A DNA stretch of 6,221 nt, taken from an uncultured bacterium (GTDB lineage: Bacteria > Chloroflexota > Anaerolineae > JACIWP01). Below the pieces are notes generated by a model that worked only from the letters and a program-made list of their open reading frames with translations, made no database searches and was not told the origin of the DNA. This document shows positions 1 to 5,199 of this stretch, piece by piece (positions within the stretch are counted from its first letter, which is position 1; every line of letters starts with the position of its first letter). The translations under genes and the position numbers were made by a program. The DNA lies in assembly GCA_903872005.1 (NCBI GenBank), contig CAIQJD010000160.1, forward strand, positions 1-6,221, in the 5' to 3' direction.

Positions 1-407
1 AGGGGCGAATAGACGATCTCGCCGGCCTGGCCGCCGCGCAGGCCGATGTGGTTGGCGCCGTGATCGCTGCCCGTGAAGGACACGGAGCGTCCAATGCGGC
101 CGCCGGCATAGTCCACGGTCAGCCAGGCGCTTTCCGACTCTGGGCCGTCCACGACGACCGCGAGGGTCGTGGACGCCGGGCGCGTGGCAACCACCGCCCC
201 CTGGTTGAGGATCTCCAGATTCGCGCCGTTGCGCTGTACGACCACGTCGGCATTCTCGCCGGCCGGGCAGGTGTAGATCAGCACCGCCAGCCCCTGGGCG
301 TAGATGTCCGCAATGTCGAGGGAGGGCGCAGCGACCACGGTCAGGCTCGAAGCCCACAGCATGCACAATACTACGACGAAAGCGAGCAACAGTTTGCGAC
401 GCAACAT
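1..407 (-). CDS. Secreted protein, paralogue of the large repeat protein next to it (N-terminal part only)
   Basis: The gene starts at ATG 407-405 and runs off the left edge, so 135 codons are visible. An AAGGAGG ribosome site lies 6 nt before the start. Residues 1-27 form a signal peptide: a basic MLRRK start, a hydrophobic core, then VVAAP, with cleavage likely after one of the alanines. The mature part begins with a module containing IYTCPAGE, LEILNQG, LTVDYAGG and IVYSP. This module aligns with the N-terminus of the protein encoded at 544-3654 with only one single-residue length difference. By hand, 48 of 88 positions after the shared TC are identical. The two genes are therefore tandem paralogues, both exported. 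The C-terminal part is outside the window, so it is unknown whether it also carries repeats and DUF11 domains. No enzymatic motif is visible. Export and paralogy are secure; the function is unknown. Confidence 0.87.
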   Translation of the reverse strand, partial: MLRRKLLLAFVVVLCMLWASSLTVVAAPSLDIADIYAQGLAVLIYTCPAGENADVVVQRNGANLEILNQGAVVATRPASTTLAVVVDGPESESAWLTVDYAGGRIGRSVSFTGSDHGANHIGLRGGQAGEIVYSP

Positions 408-413
408 CACGAG

Positions 414-420
414 CCTCCTT
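414..420 (-). promoter_or_regulatory. Ribosome binding site of the partial secreted-protein gene
   Basis: AAGGAGG on the minus strand is followed by a 6-nt spacer (CTCGTG) and ATG at 407. Sequence strength and spacing match the site before the paralogous gene (GAGGAGG, 6 nt, ATG at 3654). This fixes both starts at equivalent residues. Confidence 0.75.
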
Positions 421-428
421 CCAATGTT

Positions 429-454
429 ATCAGCATTCTTGTCACACTGCTGAT
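429..454 (-). repeat. Inverted repeat in the leader of the partial secreted-protein gene
   Basis: Perfect 7-bp arms (ATCAGCA / TGCTGAT) are separated by 12 nt. The repeat ends 8 nt upstream of the AAGGAGG ribosome site. It could be an operator or a leader hairpin that affects access to the ribosome site. No known binding site is recognised, and an arm of this length can arise by chance. Confidence 0.35.
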
Positions 455-474
455 GCAGGCGTAAGGGAGGGCGG

Positions 475-495
475 CCGGCGCGTTCCCGGCGCCGG
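475..495 (-). repeat. GC-rich inverted repeat between the two secreted-protein genes
   Basis: Perfect 7-bp GC-only arms (CCGGCGC / GCGCCGG) surround a 7-nt loop, lying 49 to 69 bp past the stop of the large gene. It would form a very stable RNA hairpin but is not followed by a U tract. It is at most a Rho-assisted or RNA-stabilising structure, and in DNA this GC-rich short palindromes are common. Confidence 0.35.
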
Positions 496-527
496 TCGCC
501 GCTATCGTCCCAGACTCAGCCGGGTGG

Positions 528-544
528 GCGCAGACGGTCTGCGC
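528..544 (-). repeat. Hairpin at the stop codon of the large repeat-protein gene
   Basis: Perfect 7-bp arms (GCGCAGA / TCTGCGC) surround a 3-nt loop. The first base of the hairpin is the last base of the TAG stop codon. Its position directly at the gene end suggests a 3'-end stabiliser or a weak terminator. No U run follows, so a classic intrinsic terminator is not supported. Confidence 0.4.
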
Positions 545-3500
545 TAGGGTGTGATTCTCACGACCTTGTTGGCGCGGATGGAGAAGCCGTACGCGCCGGC
601 CGTCACCCAGTTGTCAATCAGGCCGTGGAAGGTGCTGTTGGTCCACATTTCGACATGCAGCACGCGGATGGCGCCGGCCGGCACGTCGGTCAGCGTCCAA
701 GTGACCACGCCGTCAGCCAGTTGCCCGCCGTCCAAGGCGCGGACGAACAGGGTCGGATCGGGCAGCGGGTCGGTGATGGTGATTTCCGGCAAGAGCGTCT
801 GCGATTCGTTGGTCACCGTGATGGTGAAGCGCGCGATCCAGGTCGGCGGCAGCGTGTCACGTTGCGCGCCAACGGCGATGGCCAGGCGCGGCAGGACGCG
901 CACCGTCACGCTATCCGTGTTGTTCGACGGATCAGGATCGGCCGTGGTCGAGACGACCGCCGCCGAATTGGGCATGTCGCCGCCGGTCGGCCACGAGAAG
1001 GACCGCACGACCACCACGATGGCCGCGCTTTCGCCCGGCGCCACGATGGCCTTGCTGCATTCCACCAGGCCGGAGCTGCCGACGGCCGGCGTCACGCATG
1101 CCCAGCCCGCCGGCGCCGTGATGGACTCGAAGTGTACCTGCGGCGGCAGATTGTCGCTGACGACGACGTTTTCGGCGTCGTTCGGGCCGCCATTGACCAC
1201 AGAAATGGTGTAGGTCAGGAGATCGCCGGTGACGACCGTGTTCTTGTCAGCCGCTTTGGTCAGGACCAGGGCCGCGGTCGGCTTGAGCGTCTCCATGCCG
1301 CCGAAGGTCACCGTCTGACGATTGGCGAAGGTCCACGTCCCCCGATAGCCGAGATCATCGTAGCTGGCGATCGTCAGGATCGGCGCAGTCACGCCATCCA
1401 GGTTGACATCCAGGGTGTCGCCGGGCAGGACGGGCGGAGTCGGGGCGCTGCCTTCCAGGCGGAACGGCACGGAGGCGCTGGGGGTCAGGTTCAGCGTGTC
1501 GCTGCCCTGGCCGGCCAGGATGGTGATGGAAGCCATGTTGCCCATGTTGATCCGGCCGGGCGCCATGCCGGTGATGCGGCTCTCGGTGATCGTGGCGGTA
1601 TGGCCCTCGGTATCGGCCGAGTCATCCACCAGCATCGTCATCTGGCCGGCGTTCGTGCTGGCGTTCACATCGCCCAGAATGCCGTGCACGCTGCCGTTGT
1701 TGGTGATGAACACCGCATCATCGCCGCCCTGGCCGTTCAGGGTCAACGAGCTGCCGTCGCCGGTGGTCTGCACCCGCGCCTGATTGTTGCCGGCGCCGCA
1801 GTTGATCGTGGTATTGCTGGCCGCCGGGATGCTGGCGACGGTATACAGGCTGCTGCCGCTGCCGCCGTGCACGATCAGCACATTCACGTCCGTGGGGCTG
1901 TAGCTGATCGCCGCCGGCGCCAGGCCGACAACCTGCTGATCGCTGACGGTGACGGTGCGCGCCGTCGTATCCGCCGAATCGTCCAAGACCACGCTCACCT
2001 GGCCGATGGGGTTGTCAATGCTGACTGCACCCAGGATCGCCTGGACGCTGCCGGCCTGACCGATGAAGACTGCATCCTGGCCGCCCCCGCCGTGAATGGC
2101 GAGCGGTGCATCGGCCGCCGTGGTCTGGATGCTGATGCTATCGCTGCCGGCGCCATTGTTCAGGGTGGTCGCCGCGCCAGCCAGCGTGCTGGCGATGACG
2201 AAGGTATTCGCATCGGCGCCGCCGTTAATGACCAGAGCCGTGACCGTCGCGCCCCAGCGGATGGTCGCCGGCGCCAGGCCCGTGATCTGCGAGGCCGTCA
2301 AGGTCGCCGTGCGTCCGCTGGCATCCCGCGAGTCATCCACGGTCAGCGTGGTCGCGCCGCCGGCGTTGGTGATCGCCACATCGGCGCGGATCTGTTGCAC
2401 GCTGCCGGCGTCGCCAACGGTGACGATGTCACTGCCGGCCTGGCCGTTGAGGAACAGGGGGCCGCCCGAAGCGGTGGCCTGGATGTTGACCGTGTCGCTG
2501 CCTGCGCCGGTGTTCACCGTCGTGGTCGCATTGGCAACGGTGCCGGCGATGGTGATGGTATTGCCGCCGGAGCCGCCATGCACGATCAGCTCACGGATGG
2601 TGGCCGCATAGTGAATGGTCGCCGGCGCCAGGCCGACGATCTCTTCGCCGCTGATGGTCGCCGTGCGCGCGGTGGTATCCGCCGAGTCATCCACCGTCAG
2701 GTCTGTCGCGCCGGCCGCATTGCTGATGCTGACGGCGCCCAGGATGCCCTGAACGCTGCCGACATTGCCGATATTCACATCATCGTCGCCGGCAATGCCG
2801 TTGACGAAGAGCGGCCCGTCGGCGTTGGTGGCCTGAACCGTCACCACATCGTGGCCGGCGCCAGTATTGAGGGTTACTGTCCCGCCGGCTACGGTCGTGA
2901 AGACGGTGAAGGCGTTGCCGGCATCGCTGCCGTCAAAGGTCAGGGCGTGCAGGCCAGCGGCCGGCTGCGGGTTGGCGAGGGTGTAGACGTTCGCGCTGGC
3001 ATTGCCGTAGATCGTCGCGCTGGTCGCGTTGGCGAAGCGCAACGGCGCAAAGCCATCGCTCTCGCCGCTGTTGATCTCGGTTGTCGCCAGGCTGTCAATG
3101 GCTGGCCCATCCACGACGTTGATCGGGCCGGCCAGATAGGCCGGCTGAACGACGCTGAGCGCGCCGGCCGCGCTCAACACCGTCACGGTGTCCACGCCAA
3201 TATAGGAAATGACCGCGCTGTCCGCCGCGATGCTGCCGGCGATGGCGTCCAGCGGCGCGTAGACGATGTCCGTGAAGGTCCCACCGCGCAGGGTGATGCT
3301 GTTGGCGCCGGCGGCCCCGCCGGTGAAGGCGGTGGGTTTGACGATCGCGCCGCCGGCGTAGTCCACGGTCAGCGACGCGCTATGCGCGGTCGGGCCGTTA
3401 ATGATGATCGCGACGGTAGTGGCTGCGTCGCGCTGGGCGACCACCGTGCCGGAGTTGAGGATTTCCAGAGCGCCGCCATTGCGATGCAGGATGAGTACGG

Positions 3501-3654
3501 CATCTTGGCCGGGAGGGCAGGTATAAAGCAGGATGCCGCCCGCTGCAGTAGCGGCCGTTTCATCGAAGGCTGGAGCCGCCATGACGGAAACGCTGGACAG
3601 CCCCAAGAGACACAACACAACGACGAAGCCGAGCATCAGTTTTCGACGTGACAT
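544..3654 (-). CDS. Large exported repeat protein with two C-terminal DUF11-type domains
   Basis: This is a 1036-residue exported protein. I chose ATG 3654 because GAGGAGG lies 6 nt before it and because it aligns with the start of the paralogue at 407; an in-frame ATG at 3675 would add seven residues before the signal peptide. Residues 1-27 are a signal peptide (SRRK, hydrophobic core, VMAAP). Residues 40-135 are the module shared with the paralogue. Residues 238-711 hold four repeats of about 118 residues, with a truncated fifth from 712 and a linker with GDTLDVNL and WTFANRQ up to about 790. Residues 794-921 are a typical DUF11 domain (LTKAADKNTVVTGD, YTISVVNGGPNDAENVVVSD, DPDPSNNTDSVTV). 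Residues 922-1036 look like a second, more divergent one (ARFTITVTN, ITITDPLPD). There is no LPXTG, no C-terminal membrane helix and no enzyme motif, so it is probably an extracellular structural, adhesive or surface-layer protein. Export and domain layout are well supported; the role is inferred. Confidence 0.9.
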   Translation of the reverse strand: MSRRKLMLGFVVVLCLLGLSSVSVMAAPAFDETAATAAGGILLYTCPPGQDAVLILHRNGGALEILNSGTVVAQRDAATTVAIIINGPTAHSASLTVDYAGGAIVKPTAFTGGAAGANSITLRGGTFTDIVYAPLDAIAGSIAADSAVISYIGVDTVTVLSAAGALSVVQPAYLAGPINVVDGPAIDSLATTEINSGESDGFAPLRFANATSATIYGNASANVYTLANPQPAAGLHALTFDGSDAGNAFTVFTTVAGGTVTLNTGAGHDVVTVQATNADGPLFVNGIAGDDDVNIGNVGSVQGILGAVSISNAAGATDLTVDDSADTTARTATISGEEIVGLAPATIHYAATIRELIVHGGSGGNTITIAGTVANATTTVNTGAGSDTVNIQATASGGPLFLNGQAGSDIVTVGDAGSVQQIRADVAITNAGGATTLTVDDSRDASGRTATLTASQITGLAPATIRWGATVTALVINGGADANTFVIASTLAGAATTLNNGAGSDSISIQTTAADAPLAIHGGGGQDAVFIGQAGSVQAILGAVSIDNPIGQVSVVLDDSADTTARTVTVSDQQVVGLAPAAISYSPTDVNVLIVHGGSGSSLYTVASIPAASNTTINCGAGNNQARVQTTGDGSSLTLNGQGGDDAVFITNNGSVHGILGDVNASTNAGQMTMLVDDSADTEGHTATITESRITGMAPGRINMGNMASITILAGQGSDTLNLTPSASVPFRLEGSAPTPPVLPGDTLDVNLDGVTAPILTIASYDDLGYRGTWTFANRQTVTFGGMETLKPTAALVLTKAADKNTVVTGDLLTYTISVVNGGPNDAENVVVSDNLPPQVHFESITAPAGWACVTPAVGSSGLVECSKAIVAPGESAAIVVVVRSFSWPTGGDMPNSAAVVSTTADPDPSNNTDSVTVRVLPRLAIAVGAQRDTLPPTWIARFTITVTNESQTLLPEITITDPLPDPTLFVRALDGGQLADGVVTWTLTDVPAGAIRVLHVEMWTNSTFHGLIDNWVTAGAYGFSIRANKVVRITP
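1522..2943 (-). repeat. Four in-frame coding repeats of 354-357 bp
   Basis: The units on the minus strand are 2943-2590, 2589-2236, 2235-1879 and 1878-1522, encoding 118, 118, 119 and 119 residues. Each unit carries the same ordered landmarks: an opening like LIVHGGSG, a turn such as NTGAGSDTV, then GPLFLNGQAGSD, GSVQxILGAVSI, VDDSADTTARTAT and GLAPATI. The VDDS landmark falls at residues 321, 439, 557 and 676. A truncated fifth unit begins at residue 712 (AGQGSDTLNL). A weaker match upstream (residues about 179-233, with GFAPLRFANATSATI) may be a decayed copy. The units are diverged, so recent tandem expansion is not evident. Each GxGxD turn resembles an RTX nonapeptide but occurs singly, about 21 residues from the next. 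Confidence 0.88.
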
Positions 3655-3660
3655 TATGCG

Positions 3661-3669
3661 CCTCCTCTT
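3661..3669 (-). promoter_or_regulatory. Ribosome binding site deciding the start of the large repeat protein
   Basis: AAGAGGAGG on the minus strand is followed by CGCATA and ATG at 3654. The more upstream ATG at 3675 has only a weaker AGAGAAGAG-type site close to it. The paralogue uses the position equivalent to 3654. Confidence 0.7.
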
Positions 3670-3686
3670 CACCATATCTCTTCTCT

Positions 3687-3716
3687 GTGATCGTTCTCAT
3701 GGACTCGCACAATCAC
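3687..3716 (-). repeat. Dyad in the leader of the large repeat-protein gene
   Basis: Arms GTGATTGT and ACGATCAC pair over 8 positions (one G-U wobble in RNA) around a 14-nt loop, 33 nt upstream of ATG 3654. It lies in a 98-bp spacer that is clearly less GC-rich than the genes around it, as expected for a control region. It could be an operator or a leader hairpin. I found no convincing -35/-10 pair nearby. Confidence 0.3.
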
Positions 3717-3752
3717 CTGGTTTCAGCATCACCCCCTTCTTATGCTTTTTCT

Positions 3753-4004
3753 TCATCCTCCGCTGATGGTAGGCGGCAACACATCTATGACCTCGCCGTC
3801 CGCCGGCGCGTAGTCGGGAAGCAGCGTCTGGCCGTTGCGTAAGAAACGGCCGATACGCCGCGCCGGCACGCCCACCTGCTCCATTGCTTGAGCCAGCGTT
3901 GCCCCCGCCGCGAGCTGCAACGTGAAGGTATCGCCGATGCCCTTCTCGCGGCCGAATTGCTTCAGGATCGAAACCAACCGAAACTGCACGTTGACCGAAG
4001 CCAT
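3753..4004 (-). CDS. MoaD/ThiS-family sulfur-carrier protein
   Basis: This 83-residue protein is a beta-grasp (ubiquitin-like) sulfur carrier. It ends in VIDVLPPTISGG, the C-terminal Gly-Gly that in this family is adenylated by a ThiF/MoeB-type E1-like enzyme and turned into a thiocarboxylate. The rest fits the fold: an N-terminal strand (VNVQFRLVSIL), a helix (TLAQAMEQVG), the conserved RNGQ turn and a DGEVIDVLPP strand. The length is normal for MoaD. GGAGGA lies close to ATG 4004. It begins 41 bp after the racemase-like gene and probably shares its transcript. No MoaE, ThiG, ThiF or MoeB gene is visible, so the pathway (molybdenum or tungsten cofactor, thiamine, cysteine, or a thiolated natural product) cannot be assigned. 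The family call is firm; the specific role is open. Confidence 0.88.
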   Translation of the reverse strand: MASVNVQFRLVSILKQFGREKGIGDTFTLQLAAGATLAQAMEQVGVPARRIGRFLRNGQTLLPDYAPADGEVIDVLPPTISGG

Positions 4005-4021
4005 GTCTCCTCCGTATAGCC

Positions 4022-4035
4022 GGCGAATGCTCGCC
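4022..4035 (-). repeat. Small hairpin between racemase-like and MoaD-like genes
   Basis: Five-bp arms (GGCGA / TCGCC) enclose a 4-nt loop inside the 41-bp gap. There is no U tract. It may affect translation of the sulfur-carrier gene or transcript stability, but it is short enough to be chance. Confidence 0.2.
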
Positions 4036-4045
4036 CTCGTCGCGT

Positions 4046-5149
4046 CTATGCGTCGAATTTCTTGATGGTGTACTGCTCGATCTTCTTCTGGATGGGACGA
4101 TACCCGCCGCCGGCCTGCTGCGAGACCGGGAGTGTGCTGCGCGGCGACAGGATGATCTCTGGCTCTACGATGTCTTCAATGAAGTAGCGGTTGCTGGGGG
4201 CCATGTCGGCCGGCAGGGTGAAATTGGGCAGCGCGGCCAGCTCGATTTTGCTCATTTGGCCCACGCCGGTCTCTAACATGCAGCCGACCCAGTTGGCGAT
4301 GCCATGCGCCTGGCACAGATCATGAATGCGCTTGGAATTGAGGTAGCCGCCGACGCGGCCGGGTTTAATATTGATGATGCGGCAACTCTTCAGCTCGATG
4401 GCGTGGCGCGCATCTTCCAGATGATGGATGCTCTCATCGAGGCAGACCGGCGTGCGGAGCGCCGCTTGCAGCCGGGCGTGATCCACCACATCGTGCCAGG
4501 CCAGGGGTTGCTCGATCATGAGCAAGTTGAAGGCGTCCAACTGTTTCAGATGCTCGATGTCGGCCAGCGTGTAGGCCGAATTGCCGTCCACCATCAGCAT
4601 GATGTCGGGATACTTCTCGCGCACGCGTCGCACCACGGCCACATCCCAGCCGGGTTGAATCTTGATCTTGATGCGGATGTAGCCTTCGTCCAAGTATTTC
4701 TGGATGCGCTCCAGCAGTTCCTCCACGCTATCCTGGATGCCGATGCTGACGCCGATGGTCACTTCGGATTGCGTCCCGCCGAGGAAGCGGCCCAAGGGCT
4801 GGCCGGCCGCCTGGGCCAACAGGTTCCACAGCGCGATCTCGATGGTGGACTTGGCGAACTGGTTGCCGCGTATCCAGCTCAAGGAGCGCAGCAGCGCGTC
4901 GGCGTCGGCGAAATCCTTGCCGATCACGCCGGGGAGGATGTGGTCGCGCAACATGAGATAGATGGAATCAATGGTTTCCGAACAGTAGACCGGCCCGAAG
5001 AAGGGCGTGGCCTCGCCGTAGCCGGCCAGCCCATCGGCCCAGGCTTTGAGGATAATGGTGTGGTGCTCTTCCGTGCGGCCGAAGCTGGTGGTGAAGTGAT
5101 GCTTCAGTGGGATAGCCAGATGGCGAACTTCGACGCGCTCGATTTTCAT
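4046..5149 (-). CDS. Enolase-superfamily enzyme: o-succinylbenzoate synthase / N-succinylamino acid racemase type
   Basis: This 367-residue cytoplasmic enzyme belongs to the MLE/MenC branch. Known members make o-succinylbenzoate (menaquinone pathway), racemise N-succinyl- or N-acylamino acids, or do both. All expected residues are visible: Lys161 and Lys163 in KIKIQPGWD, metal ligands Asp188 (VDGNSAY), Glu213 (IEQPL) and Asp238 (LDESI), and Lys262 in NIKPGRVGGY. The N-terminal capping domain (residues 1 to about 125, with PLKHHFTTSFG) and the C-terminal METG-like segment (MLETGVG, LPNFTLPADM) match the Amycolatopsis-type OSBS/NSAR enzyme as I recall it, in frame to within one residue. Arg265 in KPGR is the residue reported to favour racemase activity in that family. 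GAGGGGAG lies 9 nt before ATG 5149. It follows the ThDP enzyme by 35 bp and precedes the MoaD-like gene. No menA, B, D, E or F gene is visible, so menC is not assigned. The dipeptide epimerase branch is less likely because of the METG-type C-terminal pattern. Confidence 0.9.
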   Translation of the reverse strand: MKIERVEVRHLAIPLKHHFTTSFGRTEEHHTIILKAWADGLAGYGEATPFFGPVYCSETIDSIYLMLRDHILPGVIGKDFADADALLRSLSWIRGNQFAKSTIEIALWNLLAQAAGQPLGRFLGGTQSEVTIGVSIGIQDSVEELLERIQKYLDEGYIRIKIKIQPGWDVAVVRRVREKYPDIMLMVDGNSAYTLADIEHLKQLDAFNLLMIEQPLAWHDVVDHARLQAALRTPVCLDESIHHLEDARHAIELKSCRIINIKPGRVGGYLNSKRIHDLCQAHGIANWVGCMLETGVGQMSKIELAALPNFTLPADMAPSNRYFIEDIVEPEIILSPRSTLPVSQQAGGGYRPIQKKIEQYTIKKFDA

Positions 5150-5170
5150 GCTGTATTACTCCCCTCTGCC

Positions 5171-5199
5171 ATTATACTCTCTTTTCACGCGCCAGACAA
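5171..5199 (-). promoter_or_regulatory. Candidate sigma-70 type promoter for the racemase-like and MoaD-like genes
   Basis: A perfect -10 hexamer TATAAT (5176-5171) stands 17 nt from a -35 of TTGTCT (5199-5194), which matches 4 of 6 consensus bases. The predicted start near 5164 would leave a 15-nt leader beginning at GGGGAG, so it still holds part of the ribosome site. The -35 overlaps the last codons of the ThDP-enzyme gene. This is a short AT-rich patch in GC-rich DNA. Sequence evidence only. Confidence 0.42.

Noticed and set aside
421..450. Promoter from TGTGACA and GATAAC before the partial secreted-protein gene
   Set aside because: The two hexamers are only about 8 nt apart, too close for a sigma-70 promoter.
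48..464. Plus-strand open frame of 138 codons at the left edge
   Set aside because: It lies opposite the partial secreted-protein gene, which is supported by paralogy, a signal peptide and a ribosome site.
528..544. Intrinsic terminator after the large gene
   Set aside because: The 7-bp stem is perfect but no U tract follows on the minus strand, so it is kept only as a hairpin.
1522..2943. CRISPR-like or satellite repeat array
   Set aside because: The period is about 355 bp, the units are diverged, and they stay in frame inside one coding sequence. There are no short repeats with spacers.
3610..3612. Lipoprotein signal (Cys15 in the hydrophobic core of the large protein's signal peptide)
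   Set aside because: The residues before it (VVL) do not make a lipobox, and a good signal peptidase I site follows at VMAAP. The paralogue has the same arrangement.
625..3651. Long plus-strand open frame (about 1008 codons) opposite the large repeat protein
   Set aside because: It is an antisense shadow of GC-biased codons in a repetitive gene. The product is rich in Arg, His, Asp, Ala and Gly, has no domain pattern, and its minus-strand partner has a signal peptide, ordered repeats and DUF11 domains.
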